DNA of 64,000 nt from Cephalopachus bancanus (GCA_027257055.1 JAPVLO010000182.1:5270001-5334000), one strand, 5' to 3'. Positions 52,459 through 64,000 are shown, numbered from the stretch's first letter. Made by a program: numbers and translations. Notes: generated by a model from the letters alone, not told the origin.

Positions 52459-54744
52459 CATTTCTATTCAAGTGGAGCTACAGACCTGTTACCATTCCCC
52501 TTGTATCTGAACCTGCAATCTAGTTCTTACCAAGAAGGAAAACACAAACACATTTCCACATCTTGAGCCATAGCTCTTAGAGTCCTTAATATTCTACCCT
52601 TTCATTTCAAAGATTAAACATCTCATGAGACACGGGGGTTAAGAGCCATGCCCACGATCACACAACTGTGTGATCTTCTAATGGGATGTGCTGATAATAG
52701 AAAACTTCCAAAGGGAATGCATTTGGGAGGATACCGATGACACAGTTCTATAGAGGGAGGGTGAGGTTCAAGTCCTGATAAAGAAGAGTCAAAACCTGAT
52801 AGATGCAAAGAAGAAAGAAAGTTGTGTGGAGAGAGAGAATGCTGAGAGCAAATTAGCTTGGCTGGAAGAGCAAAGAATGCATATGAATCATTTCCTTTTA
52901 TTAATCTTATCTTGGGACCAAAACTAACTTTTCCTAGACTTGTTAGGCTGACCAAATTTATTTTCCTTGATGACAATAACTCTTCCCAGGTTTGGGAAGA
53001 ATTAAAAGGCATAAGATTTATTTTTCCTGAGATGATTTCCAGATCCATAGTACTACTCATCAAAACTATAATATTTTGGCATTTAATAAGCAAGGGAAAT
53101 TAGGCCATGTCCTCAACATCAGCCAATTTAAAACGCAACTTGAAGCAACATTTAAAGTTGGAGTTGTTTTGATCTCATAATTTCTCTTATGACAGTTGCG
53201 TTAATGCACACTCTGGAAACAAATTTCCAGAAGCCTGTGTTCAGGGTGCTAGCAGCCTCTCTGCATCTCACAGCTTGGTGACCTCAACTATCCACATCCC
53301 AGGATTTATCGGACGAGCTAGCACGGTGCCGTGCCTGGGGCTTCTGAGGCACTGCTTAGAGCATCATAAACAAGGATAATAGTGGAACTTTCGTATTTGA
53401 GAGTAAAGAATAAGATGAACTCTTACAGTAACACAGGGGTAGTGGCTAAATACTGTTCCAGGCTGGGGATCTTACAGAAACACCCATGTTGATAGCCAGT
53501 TACAATCACCAGCATCATTCTCAAGAATGCTGATGCAGACTAACGCCTACAGGAACATATGACTGGAGCATCTGTCTGTTGGTTCAATATAAATTGGCAC
53601 GCCTACTGTGCTGTGTACTGTCTCAAGCACCCAGAGGTCCATGTATGTTATTGAGTTGCTTATTTCAGAACTAAACCATTAATCATCACCCCAACCCTAA
53701 GCCCTTGTACAGAGCTGGAAAATGACCAAAAGTCAGCAAAATAATCCAAGAATTATCCCCCAGGAAAGACCTCGGCGATGATCTAGTGCTTAAGGATCAC
53801 CCCATAAATGAGAAAACGCTGCTCCAGAGATGGCAAATGACTTTCCCAAGGTCTGGTCACCAGTGCTTACAGGATGGCACTTGTTTGTAAGTCTATCACT
53901 GACTAGCAGTGACTCTGCACACTGTCCGCTGTCCCATACTGCCTGGAAAGTTCTTCCTTTTCCTTTGTATAAACCTTTCCCCTTCCTTTATTCGGTTATT
54001 TCTGTTTGATGACTTTATGTTTGTATTTCTAAAAGAGATTGTATGCATCTTAAAAGCAGTTCCGTTTGGCGTAATCCAAAACACATTTATCGTGGGCCTG
54101 TAAGTGCCAGACCTTGTGCACATGTTAAGCACTCAGTCAACATCTATTAAACTGGACTATATGCAAGAAGCTATTCTAGCTTCAGATCATGGGAGGAAAG
54201 AGAAGGTGGGGTGGAGCGATGGAAATACGGTCATGATAATGCGCTAGTTGTGATGTCATGTGGTCTCAAGAGGGGTTTGTGGTGGTGATGACAGGAATGA
54301 AAATCACGCAAAGAATGTGAAATGCATTTCAGAGTAAAGTTGGACGCCAGGAGAGGAAAAAAGGGAGGATTGATCAGAACATTTTTATTTTGCACATTCG
54401 AAATGTGCAGTGCTGACTGGACATGTAGTTGGAGAAGTTCAAGAAATGGTGAAACACACCACTGGGACTCCGAGTAGAGGTCAGGAGTCTGCAGGGGTGG
54501 GGGCGGCTTACACTGTGCAGGTAGAGCTTGCCTTGCTAGAATTTAGCACAGCTCTCTGCTGAAGCTCACCTACTGCTTTGGAATATTTGAACTAGACCAA
54601 GTCTTAGCAAAGGTAGTAAAAATTCCAACAGTGACTAGAAAAAGGACAGCCCACATAGGGAGATGTCCAGCCCCACTGCCCTCTTTGCTCAGTCAGCATT
54701 CTTGCCACCCATCATTTCAAATACCTCATCTCCTCCAGGAAGGT
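52459..54744. other. Single-copy noncoding DNA, some ancient repeat text
   Basis: A weak antisense MIR lies near 53790-53870 ('aaatgagaaaacgctgctccagagatggcaaatgactttcccaagg'), and ancient-family text near 54180-54450. ORFs of 156 aa (-) and 81 aa (+) at 52.6-53.1 kb overlap; neither has a domain. No gene called. Confidence 0.4.
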
Positions 54745-55075
54745 TTCCTGTTTTGTTTTTTGTTTTTTGTTGTTGTTGTTGTTTTTGAGTTGGAGTCTCA
54801 CTCTGTCACCCAGACTGGAGCGCAGTGGCCACTCCCGGCCACCGCAGCCTCGACCTGCTGGGCTTCGGCGATCCTTCCGCCTCAGCCTTCCGAGTAGCTG
54901 GAACTACAGGCGTGTGCTACCACACCCAGCTAATTTTTTGATTTATTGTAGAGATGAGGTCTCACCAAGTTGCCCAGGCGGGTCACGAACCCACAGGCTC
55001 AGGCAATCCACTCACCTCAGCCTCTCAAAGGCACGGGATTACAGACTGAGCCACCAAGCCCGGCTTCCTGTTTTG
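54745..55075 (-). mobile_element. Young Alu, antisense, with 11-bp TSD
   Basis: TSD ttcctgttttg lies at 54745-54755 and 55065-55075. The tail is (GTTTTT)n/(GTT)n-rich. The body keeps caccaagttgcccagg (no 5-bp deletion). Confidence 0.95.
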
Positions 55076-55089
55076 GTAAGACGGGAAAC

Positions 55090-57035
55090 ACTAGCTTACC
55101 TGTCTCTTTTCCTAGATGTGAGCATATCAATCACCCCTTGTTCTATTAATGGCATACATGAACACTTGATGGTTGTAATTTTCTTTTGTTATTTACGTAA
55201 ATCTATGAGATACAAGTGTGATTTTATTACATGCATAGATTGCATAGAGGTGAAGTCAGAGCTTTTAGGGTTTCCTCTACCCAAATAACATACATTGTAC
55301 CCATTAAGTATTTCTCATGATCCCCCAGTCCCTCACCCTTCCAAGTCTCCATTGTCTGTCATTCCACACTCTACATTCATGTATACACATTATTTACTTT
55401 CACTTATAAAGGAGAACTTGCGGTATTTGTCTTTCTGTGTCTGACTTTTTTCACTTGAGATAATGGCTTCCAGCTCCATCCATATTGCTGCAGAAGACAC
55501 GATTTCATTCTTTTATGGTTGAATAGTATTCCACTGTGTAGATAGGCCATATTTTCTTCATCTAATCATCCATTGGTGGACTCTTACATTGATTTCCTAT
55601 CTTATCTTTGCTACTGTAAATAGTGTTGTGATAAACATACAGGTGAAAGCATCTTTTTGATATAATAATTTATTTTCAATTGAGTTGTTATCCAGTAGTG
55701 GGATTGCTGGTTTGAATGGTAATTCTATTTTTAGTTCTTTGAGAAGTCTCCGTACTGTTTTTCACAGAAGTTGTACTAATTTACATTCCCACCAACAGTG
55801 TGTGAGTTCTCTCTTCTCTACATCTTTGCCAACATCTGTTATTCTTTGTTTTTTTTAATAACAGCCATCCTGACCGGTGTAAGATGATACTTTCCTTGTG
55901 GTTTTAAGGTGCATTTCTCTGATGATTAGTGATACTGAGCTTTTTTCATATGCCTTTGACCATTTGTATGTCTTCTTTTGAAAAATGTCTTTTGGTCACT
56001 TTTTAATGGGATTATTAAGGGTTTGTTGTTGTTGTTGACTTGTTTGAGTTCCTTGTACCTTCTAGATTATTAGTCCCCTGTCAGATGAACAATTTGCAAA
56101 TATTTTTTTCCCATTCTGCAGACTGTTCATTCCATTGATTATTTCTTTTGCTGTGCAGAAACATTTTAGTTTAGCTAAGTTCCATTTGTCTATTTGAGGT
56201 TGTGGTTTTGTTATCTGTGCTTTTGAGGTTTTAGTTATGAATTCTTTGCCTGGAGCAATGTCCGGAGGAGGTTTTCTTCTAGTAGTTTTATAGTTTCAAG
56301 TCTTACATTTATGTCTTTAATCCATCTTGAGTTGTTTTTGTATATGGTGAGAAATAGGGGTCCAGTTTTATTCTTGAGCATGCTCAATTTTCCCAGGACC
56401 ACTTATTGAAAAGGGTGTCCTTTCTTCGTTCTAGGTTCCTGTAAATTTTGTCAAAGAGGTGTTATCTCTGGATTCTCTCTTCTATTCCACGGATCTATAT
56501 GTCTATTTTTACACTGGTGCCATGCTACTTCGGTTACCATAGTCTTATAGTACAATTTGAAGTCAGGTAATGTGATGCCTCTAGTTTTGCTCTTTTTGCT
56601 TAGGATTGCTTTGGCTATTGGGGCTCTCTTTTGGTTCCATGAATTTTAGGATTGTTTTTTTCTAATGCCATGAAAAATAATCTTGATATTTTGATACAGA
56701 TTGCATTGAATCTGTGGATTGCTTTGGACACTCTGCTTATTTTAATATTATTATTTTGATCCATGAGCATGGGATAGTTATCCATTTTCTGCCATCTACA
56801 AGTCCTTTCAACACTATTTTGTAGTTTTCTTTGTAGAGATCTTTCACTTCCTTAAATATATTTCTAGATTTTTTTTGTAACTATTGTAAATGGAGTTGCC
56901 TTATTGATTTGGTTCTCAACTGAATTGTTGTTGGTGTATAAAACTGCTACAGAGTGTTGCACATTGATTTTGTATCCTGAAACTTTACTGAATTCATTTA
57001 TTAAATCAAAGGGGTTTTGGGTAGAGTCTGCAGGC
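55090..57035 (-). mobile_element. Old L1 (L1M), antisense, about 1.9 kb
   Basis: The reverse complement reads as L1 ORF2 3' half plus 3' UTR. Landmarks on the plus strand: 'gataatggcttccagctccatcc', 'ttttatggttgaatagtattccactgtg', 'tacattcccaccaacagtg', 'gaacaatttgcaaatatttttttcccattctg', 'gtctttaatccatcttgagttg', 'ggttaccatagtcttatagtacaatttgaagtcagg', 'tattgatttggttctcaactgaattg'. There are many stops and no usable ORF. Confidence 0.9.
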
Positions 57036-59479
57036 CTTTTTTAGATATGGGTGTATCAATGATGACAATTTTCTGCTGATAATGGCGGTTGTTACAATAT
57101 TCATCCGGGCATGTTCCCACCGTTAGTTGTCCAGTTTTCCAGTGTTGCCTCCTTCCCTATCCCCTAGTCCCAACACTCTTTCTCTCCTGGCTCTTCGAAG
57201 GTCTCTTATCTACCCATACTCCTAAGAAGTTCCACAAAAGCTGAGTTTTATAAAAGAAAACTTTTAAAAAACCAATTCATGTCACAAAGGAGAAACCTGC
57301 TTAAAACAGACTTTGGCTTGGTAAATATCCTACATATGTTCAAATGACTCCCTAAATATGGCAGGCATCTCTATTTGATAAACCCTCTCCATTTCGTTTT
57401 CAAATATTTGCCAAATTTCCACTAGAACACGCAACAATGAAGGGTAGAGATCATGACTAAAATAGAAGCAAGGAAATTGGATAAAAACAGCAGACCACTA
57501 GGGCCACCCAAGTGAGGAAGCCAAACCACAGAGGAGCAGAAAACTCCAGGGACAGAGCCCTTTGGGAAAACCTTCAGCTCTCTTGTTTCCAGAACAACAA
57601 CAAAAAAAACATAGCCACATGGTGGTTTATCTTATCATTAAGGGGTGCCCAGCCCAAATACTAAAATGATGGGGGCTTGGTTATTATGCACACTGCACCC
57701 AAACAGGACCACAATTTACCACAACCAACCATCAGTATGTTGGAACTCATCACGCATGGTCTTTTAGATTACCCAAACCTACAATAACTCACCAAAGTCA
57801 ACATCCCATTACTGAATAGTGAGGGCCTTATGGGGATGAACTTGAAATATGAAATTCTTGTGGCCTATAACTCGAATAGGTCTCCTTCTGAATATGTAGC
57901 GTTTCCTATCTGATCCATCACACCTTCTGTACAACAGACTGAAACAAACCATGGAAGCCATTTCAACCCCTCCTTGGCTTGGAGCGTGCCTGAGGATAAA
58001 GAAAATTCCCTGCAGGACATTTCCCACCATCACAGCTAACAATAGCATCTTGTCTCCTAAGGCAGCCCCTCCAGTAAGAGCCTAAGCCAGACCCCACCCC
58101 ACCCTGTAATGGGAACTTTGCTGACAAATGTTTCTCATCTGAACCCAATCAGTTTATAAGACTTTATAGAGAGCTATGAATGTATTCCATATGCGCTTCA
58201 TCTCTGAAATTCAGAGGCCTCGGCCCCAAACCAAAATCATATTACTATTACTGTTGTTGTTATTTAACATTTGTTCTTTTATACGAGTGCAAAGTGTGGC
58301 ACAATCATTTCATTAGTGCCTTGCCATCTGGAGCCCAGTCCCTGGTCACTGCAGAGACTTAGCAGAGGAGATCTGGAGCAATGTACTGGCATTGTTGGAG
58401 ATGCCTGCACCCAACCCATGCACCCACCCTTGCCATCCAAAGGGAGGCAGCAGCAGGTCTTGTGAACGGGGCATCAAGCCTAGCAGTAGCAGCAAAGCAG
58501 AGAGAGCCTCGGCCTTCCAGACTGCGGGAATCATGGTGCTCACGCCTTCCAAGCCCTAGTGAGGAACGGTGACGGAAAGACGCGCCAGAGTGCTCTTGTT
58601 CTCTCTCGGTGGAAGGAGAATGTTTGCAAGTTAGAGGAAACGAGGGTCTGTAAGCATGCCTGTTGGAGAGCTTTCCAAGAAGATGATAACCAACTCTGTG
58701 ATGTCTGGGTGCACTTAAGGCATCATCCCCAACCCCAGCCGTTTGTAAAATTCCAGGCAAATAGCAGCTCCCCACCTCCACCCCTACCCTAGCACATGCA
58801 GGCCAAGTTCATCGGCCTGAGAGTGTACTTAAGCATCTCAGATCAATCTGATAGCAACCTAAGCAAAAAGGACATGGAAGATAAACTGTCTGCCTGTAAA
58901 ATGGCATGCAGCATCTTTCAGAGCTCAGAAGAAAGATCCATTCTTTGGTGCCATCCCCTTCCCCCACAGACACGTGATTTCCTCATTCATGTTCAGCGTG
59001 GCTCAGAATCGGTGACTCTGTGGAGGCCGGTGCTCTGGACGCAGACTGAAGCATACACTGCTTACCTATTATCGACCCCCCCACCCAGCGCACTACAAAA
59101 ATGTGAACATACAGACTTTCCTAGTTGTAGACTCCCATAAATTTTTGTTCCACCCTCAGTGCCTGTTACCACTTGCCTGTTAGCCAGAACGATCTAGCAT
59201 AAGACAAAATAAATGAATGGGTAGAAACCCTTAGTGAAAAAAAAACTCAGAGATGAACATGAGTGCGTCCTTCCACAGCTGGCTTTTCTGTGGCTCCGGG
59301 CTGCTTGTGGTTTAATAATGCTGACATAGAATACAATCATTTGTTTGCTGGGGAAATTGGTCCTTGCTCGTCTGAGGAAATTCAATAGGCCCTATTTTAT
59401 GGCTTTCTGAAAAAACTCTCATGATTGTCAAGGCCTCAGCCCCCGGCCCAGGTGGACTTGGTGGAAGGGCACAGGGTTT
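57036..59479. other. Single-copy noncoding DNA, 2.4 kb
   Basis: No repeat family recognised with confidence. 57820-58170 might be an old LTR, but I could not match ends. ORFs up to 140 aa (58359-58781 -) and 114 aa (58796-59140 +) lack domains; no gene called. Confidence 0.4.
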
Positions 59480-59660
59480 GGGGCTCAGTCTGGTTCTCAA
59501 CCCTGGGCAGGTTCTTTCATCTGACCTCTCCAAGTTTCAGTTTCCACTTCTGTTAAGCGGAAATAATATGAAGTGCTCCCTGGAGAACATTCTGAGGACA
59601 GAATGTAATCATGTATGTAATATGCCTGGTGTAAGCTAAGTGCTCAGTAGATGTGATGAT
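59480..59660 (+). mobile_element. MIR SINE
   Basis: 'ggggctcagtctggttctcaaccctgggcaggttctttcatctgacctctccaagtttcagtttccac', 'ggaaataatatg' and 'gtgctcagtagatgtgatgatc' run through MIR. Confidence 0.75.
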
Positions 59661-60799
59661 CACCATTACAAGGACTAAATGACAAGACATCTCAGACATG
59701 CCTAGCCCCATTTTTCACACTGGCAAGGTAATCCACTAATGCCGTTCCTTTCTCTTCCCCTGCAGTCACTCTCTGAAATCAGCTTCCCAGGTGGCTCCTT
59801 CTCCCTGGCTCCCCTGTCCTCGGACTTCCTTGAGCTCCAGGAAGACACTTCTGTTCCTACTTAACACCCCCTGGCCTCGGGGCCGCGTAAGCGCCCGCCC
59901 AGAGCTGCCAGCTGACAGGATGCTGAGGCTCAGGCAAAAATGAAGCCACAACAGGAAGGAGGTATCCACACATCTACAACCAAAGGGGTCTCTTCTGCTC
60001 AGGCCAAACTCTCGCATGGCATCCACCTAGGCCCCAGGATCATCGCCTCACAGCTTTGCCTGGACCAGGCCCAGGATTTTTAATCAAGTGCAAAATAAGA
60101 AAAAAGAGAAATCGTTCTCCCTTAAACAAGGAACACGTGATCTCCGTTGGAAAGGGCTAACCCCTTGGAGAGGCAGAGCCAGGGTGCTTTATTACAAGGT
60201 ATTAATCCCTTGGCAGAAGAGCCGGGTTGGGAAAGGCTCTTCTGATGAGACTGGGCACAGTCAGGATGGTGTGGCCTTGGAAGGCTTGTCTGGTTGACAG
60301 AAGACATGCTGGCTGGGCCGAAGTGTTGCCCCCAGCCCCTCCCCAAAGTCGTTCCAATTTTGGCTTTCTTAAGAAGAATCTAATTGTTTAAACAAGATTA
60401 AACAAGCATGGAATTTGAGAAAGAGAAGGAAGAAATAAAATTTTTTAAAAAGCAAGGGAATTTTTTGCTTCCTCAAACACCCAAAAGAAATCTAAACTGT
60501 GAGACTAGCTTTAACTTAGTTGCATACACATACACACACACACACACAAATCTTCCAGGCTGAAAGTGTCCAAGAGAAATTAACTTCCTGGGTTCAACAT
60601 AATACAGAGAAATAGCAAAGGAGCTGTGAACCCAGAGGCCCAACCTTCACTTTGCTACAGAGGAGAGAAACACATAGAAAGCTTTCCAGTTCTGATTAGA
60701 ACACAAGTACAGGCCACCATAAAGTAAGAAAAGCATGCACTCCGTTAGAGCCACAAGGACCTCACAACAGATCTACATGGGGGGACTTGGAGTCAGACT
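59661..60799. other. Single-copy noncoding DNA
   Basis: No gene supported. A short (CA)n lies at 60523-60548. Confidence 0.45.
60523..60548. repeat. (CA)n microsatellite, short
   Basis: About 12 CA units with one TA interruption at the start. Confidence 0.85.
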
Positions 60800-61075
60800 T
60801 TTGATCCGTACACTCTTCAATTTAGTCATTCAAAAAACATTTTGCAGACAACTACTCTGTGCCAGGTACCATGCCAGGCACTGGAGCTACAACCCGGAAG
60901 CAGACAGAAAAATTGTCTTCCCTCAAGGAGCTTGCAGACTCAAGCAGCAGGAATAAACCTGCCATAGCCGGTGCTGTGCAAACAGGGAGAAAACATAATT
61001 TGTTTTGTCCGGGGGAGTCACTGAGATAAGCGACTACTCCAGATGAGAGGTGACATTTGCCCTGGACCTTAAAGA
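60800..61075 (+). repeat. Ancient mammalian repeat fragment
   Basis: 'ctctgtgccaggtaccatgccaggcactggagctacaacccgg', 'cctcaaggagcttgcagactc' and 'gaggtgacatttgccctggaccttaaag' give the opening part of the dispersed unnamed family. Confidence 0.55.
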
Positions 61076-61119
61076 AGGAGTAAGAGTTCTTGTGGATGTC
61101 AAGGCAAGAATGCAGAATG

Positions 61120-61260
61120 ACATCATGACGAGAGCACTGGTTCAAGAGCCAAGAAACCAAGTCTGTAACTGTGTGACCTTGGGCAAGGGATTGTCCCTCT
61201 CTGAGCCTGTTTCCTCCTCTGTTAAATGAGAAATTTGAGCTAAATGATTTTATGATTCCA
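61120..61260 (+). mobile_element. MIR SINE
   Basis: 'gagcactggttcaagagcc', 'gtctgtaactgtgtgaccttgggcaagg', 'ctctctgagcctgtttcctcctctgttaaatg' form a clear MIR core. Confidence 0.85.
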
Positions 61261-61559
61261 CAAGAGCCAAGAGAAACACTTCGGGGATAGAAGCTTGACT
61301 TAGAAACATATAGTGACACTGTCTGCTTGGGAAGACCCCTCGCATTCCTGGGCATTTCAACAAGCTTCATCTGGACCATGCACAATCACATATATGCACT
61401 CACATGAGTACAAGAAGGACTCAAAAAAACTGGAATTCTTTTTTAGAGGGCGGGAGCCTTGTAACACAGGCTTTCTCCACTAGGATCTAGGACCCCATTT
61501 GCATCGGTATCCCAGGCAGTGTTGTGAGAAGCTTCATTCAGCTTCAGTGAACTTTTTAT

Positions 61560-61855
61560 TTGGAGATTTTTTTTTTTTTTTTTAGTTGAAGTCTCACGCT
61601 GTCACCCAGACTGGAGTGCAGTGGCTGCTCCCGGTCACTGCAGCCTCGACCTGCTCCGGCGATCCTTTCGCTCAGCCTTTCGAGTAGCTGGAACTACAGA
61701 CGCACACTACCACGCCCGGCTGATTTTTTGATTGATTGTAGAGATGAGGTCTCGCCAAGCGGCCCAGGCGGGTCTCGAACCCGCGGGCTCAGGCAGTCCA
61801 CTCACTTCGGCCTCCCAAGGGCGCGGGATTACAGGCTGAGCCACCGAGCCCGGCT
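61560..61855 (-). mobile_element. Young Alu (GGCC variant), antisense, left member of a composite
   Basis: The left composite TSD ttggagattt lies at 61560-61569, followed by a T tract and the Alu body to gagcccggc. It has gattgattgtagag, cgccaagcggcccaggcgg and cacttcggcctccc, a variant shared with the Alu at 62.0-62.3 kb. Confidence 0.9.
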
Positions 61856-61992
61856 GATTTTTTTATTTTAAAATAGAGACAGGGCCTTGCTATTTTGCTC
61901 AGGCTAGACTTGAGCTTCTGGGCTCAAACAAACCTCCCACCTTAGCTGCTTGAGTAACTGGGATTACAGGTGTGTGCTACCATGCCTGGCTC
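61856..61992 (-). mobile_element. Old Alu left arm, antisense, between two young Alus
   Basis: 'taaaatagagacagggccttgctattttgctcaggctag ... gggattacaggtgtgtgctaccatgcctggctc' is an antisense old left arm without a right arm. Its downstream junction falls at the linker, where a young Alu starts (gccggg). Confidence 0.85.
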
Positions 61993-62004
61993 AATAATAT
62001 TTAA

Positions 62005-62307
62005 TTTTTTTTTTTTTTTGAGTTGGAGTCTCACTCTGTCGCCCAGACTGGAGTGCAGTGGCCGCTCCCGGTCACCACATCCTCGACCTGCTGGGTTCCA
62101 GCGATCCTTCCGCCTCAGCCTTCCGAGGAGCTGGAACTACAGGTGCGCGCTACCACGCCCGGCTGATTTTTTGATTGATTGTGAAGACGAGGTCTCACCA
62201 AGTGGCCCAGGCGGGTCTCGAACGCGCGGGCTCAGGCCATCCACTCACCTCGGCCTCCCAAGGCGCGGGATGACAGGCTGAGCCACCGAGCCCGGCCTTG
62301 GAGATTT
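62005..62307 (-). mobile_element. Young Alu (GGCC variant), antisense, right member of a composite
   Basis: T15 then gagttggagtctcactctgtcgcc ... gagcccggcc ending at 62297. The right composite TSD ttggagattt lies at 62298-62307. It has caccaagtggcccaggcgg and gattgattgtgaag. Confidence 0.9.
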
Positions 62308-62309
62308 CT

Positions 62310-62702
62310 TTGAACGTGTTTGCCCATTTCGTGACGGGGGCGTCATCACCCTGAGTGCTGAGCGTCTTTTGACCAGAAGGGCCTGTCTCTCCTGCCGCAC
62401 TCTCCCCCTTCACCCAGTTCTTGCCCTGAGCGATTCTTTTGGTTTCCCCAAATGAAAAAAATCCTCAGAGGGAAATATTTTGCCGATGGAGAAGAGGCAA
62501 AGCCAAAAATGGCGGAAGCACTAAAAGGCGTCAAAAGCGACACGTTCCAAAACAGTTTTGAGCCGCAGAAGAAGCGTCTCGATAGCTGTATTATTACATC
62601 AAATGGAGAGTACGTTCAAGGTGAGTGAAGCGTAAACATGTAAGAATAAATGCACGATTTTTTGATAAAATAAATTCCAGGTTTTGGGGGGACCCCTCGA
62701 AT
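62310..62702 (+). pseudogene. Second mariner family: C-terminal transposase remnant with 3' terminus
   Basis: One frame is open from 62362 to a TGA at 62626-62628 (88 codons; the ATG at 62452 leaves 58 codons). It reads HSPPSPSSCPERFFWFPQ, aligning with the mariner HPPYSPDLAPxDFFLFPK block, then MKKILRGKYFADGEEAK and a C-terminal ITSNGEYVQGE matching mariner SxGEYFEGD. The third catalytic Asp of the DDD triad is replaced by Arg (PERFF), so it is inactive. Further upstream a decayed GACGGGGGCGTCATCAC stretch matches the HDNAPxH block. The end 'ccaggttttggggggacccctcga' is an inverted-repeat-like terminus unlike that of the 13.7-kb mariner, so this is another family. The 5' part is missing. Confidence 0.75.
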
Positions 62703-62869
62703 ACACTCATCCACACATCTCCAAGCCGTCCTCACCAAAAAGGACTGGGATTGAAATGCTTCACGAAGCCAACGCCTCTGCAGGAGGGAGCTGAAGCTTC
62801 TTAGTTCAGAAGACAAAACCCTTCAGAGCTGGACAGTCTCGTGTCACACAACCTCATAACTAACTAGAC

Positions 62870-63170
62870 CTTCAGGCTCCAGCCAGCCCACCCCTCCCTG
62901 GCCCCAACGCCCCAGCGCATTCATTGGCCTCACATACGGCTCCTTGGCTCATGCCGCTGCTGGTTCCTGGAATGCTCTTTCCCTACCCTTGCTCACTCGG
63001 GAGACCCCTAGTCGCCCTTTAAAACTAGTTCAAGGACAGCCACCTCAGCATCCTGCATCGCTCCCTCCTTGCACGTATCTCCATCCACGCCTGAGACTCT
63101 AGGCTGTAATCACTGGTTTCGACGTCCCTCTCTCCTACAGATGATGAACACTCAAAAACAAGATCTGTGT
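62870..63170 (+). mobile_element. L2 LINE 3' region
   Basis: 'ggttcctggaatgctctttccctacccttgctcactcgg', 'cctttaaaactagttcaaggacagcc' and 'gagactctaggctgtaatcactgg' follow L2 order. Confidence 0.75.
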
Positions 63171-63245
63171 CTCCGGGACACTTATGTCCCTCGCTCCCAG
63201 AACCGGGGCCGTAGAATACCTTAGCATGCTATGTACCCGGACGTA

Positions 63246-63661
63246 TGTATTTGTCCACTTTGTGTTGCCTAAAGGAATCCCTGAGATGGGGTGACTTATA
63301 AAGAAAACAAGTTTCTTTGGCTCACACTTCTGCAGGCTGTTCAAGGGGCAGGGTGCCAACATCTGCTTCCGGTGAGGACCTCAGGAAGATTTTACTCGTG
63401 GTGGAAGGCAAGGGGAGACGGCATGTTACCTGGCAACAGAGAGCGCAAGAGAGAGCGGAGGAAGTGTCACACTCTTTTAAGCAGTCGGCTCTCGTGGGAA
63501 CACATAGCGTGAGAACGCAGTCATGACTGTGGGGACAGCACCAAGCCATTCATGAAGGACCCACCTCCGTGGCCCGAACACCTTCCGCTAGCCCCACCTC
63601 CAACACCGGGTCTCCAGTTTCAACCCGAGATCTGGAAGGGGCAAATATCCCAACCATATCA
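63246..63661 (-). mobile_element. ERVL-MaLR solo LTR (THE1/MST/MLT type), antisense
   Basis: On the minus strand the LTR starts tgatatggttggg (plus-strand ccaaccatatca ending 63661) and ends ...aaatacaca-type text (plus-strand tgtatttgtccac at 63246). Interior landmarks on the plus strand: 'tgagatggggtgacttataaagaaaac', 'ttctgcaggctgttc', 'tcgtgggaacacatagcgtgagaacgcagtcatgac', 'ccaagccattcatgaaggacccacctcc'. The flanking 5-mers (acgta, gtgaa) do not match, so no TSD can be claimed. Solo LTR; no internal genes. Confidence 0.85.
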
Positions 63662-64000
63662 GTGAAGAATGCCCTCAGCAGACGTGTGTTGAGCTAAAAC
63701 ATCTGCGCTTTTATTTATCTGTTCTGATTGTATGCACAACAATACAAGATGATCCCTCAATGTTCTGAAGTGGAACCAGGGTCTCCCAGAGCTAAAGGAG
63801 AGGCCAGAAAAGAACTGTCCAGAGTAGGTTAGAGACCCATCATCCCCTTACGTAGTCCCAACTTTTCCCAAACTCCACATCAGACAATGGGAAGGGCAGA
63901 GAAGAAGGTGGACCATGCAGACTTGTCCAGTAATTTGTTGTTTGCATGAAGTTACAGAATCTCAGAATGGAAAGGTATCCCAGAAGCCATTACAACCTTC
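63662..64000. other. Noncoding DNA to window end
   Basis: No gene or repeat recognised, though the last 60 bp ('gttacagaatctcagaatggaaagg') look like ancient mammalian repeat text. Confidence 0.4.

Noticed and set aside
57820..58170. Possible old LTR
   Set aside because: Some LTR-like composition near the right end, but no TG...CA borders, TSD or family match by eye.

Overview
The window is gene-poor primate nuclear DNA, most likely from a tarsier (inference). Two signals point there. (1) It holds about 30 Alu elements, and the youngest do not match the human or lemur/galago consensus as I recall them. They start GCCGGGCTCGGTGGCTCAGC, carry the GGGTTCGAGACCCGC box B, read CAATAAATCAAAAA at the middle A-rich linker, and end GAGACTCCAACTC before the A tail. 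(2) At 3381-3485 there is a 68-nt polyadenylated copy of what looks like a retroviral LTR R region with a poly(A) tail and 13-bp target-site duplications (TSDs). That is the architecture described for Tarsius interspersed elements (TINEs), LTR-derived RNAs mobilised by LINE-1. No host protein-coding exon, rRNA, tRNA or snRNA gene could be supported, so the window is intergenic or deep intronic.

Layout. 1-13 kb: old Alu, antisense L1M/HAL1-like sequence, AT-rich DNA, the TINE-like insertion, ancient mammalian repeats, a hAT MITE, L2 pieces, single-copy DNA with a triple AGGTCA repeat (10348-10367), and two head-to-tail Alus between one pair of TSDs. 13.7-15.3 kb: a degraded mariner broken by an Alu-spacer-Alu block. 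15-25 kb: MIRs, MER5-type hAT pieces, a three-Alu cluster, single-copy DNA. 25-34 kb: a cluster of four AP-1/NF-E2 heptamers (25517-25740), purine microsatellites, an about 870-bp TCTCTG tract (28205-29075), an MLT-like LTR, Alus. 34-42 kb: antisense L1M carrying Alus, two LTRs, L2, a tiny L1 3' end, a 57-bp (TC)n. 42-47 kb: a LINE block with visible nesting (young L1 inside an LTR, two older L1s, an ERVL-MaLR solo LTR inside the second L1, and a 57-bp intra-L1 duplication). 47-57 kb: Alus, L1 (+), nested Alu-in-Alu, a 1.9-kb antisense L1. 57-64 kb: mostly single-copy DNA, then a three-Alu composite, a second mariner family with an 88-codon open frame, L2, and an antisense ERVL-MaLR LTR.

There is no operon or pathway here. 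What the window records is retrotransposition history: L1 supplied the machinery (TSDs, A tails) for the Alus and the TINE, while two mariner families, hAT MITEs and ERVL-MaLR LTRs are older layers. Family names come from recognition by eye; boundaries without TSDs are approximate.
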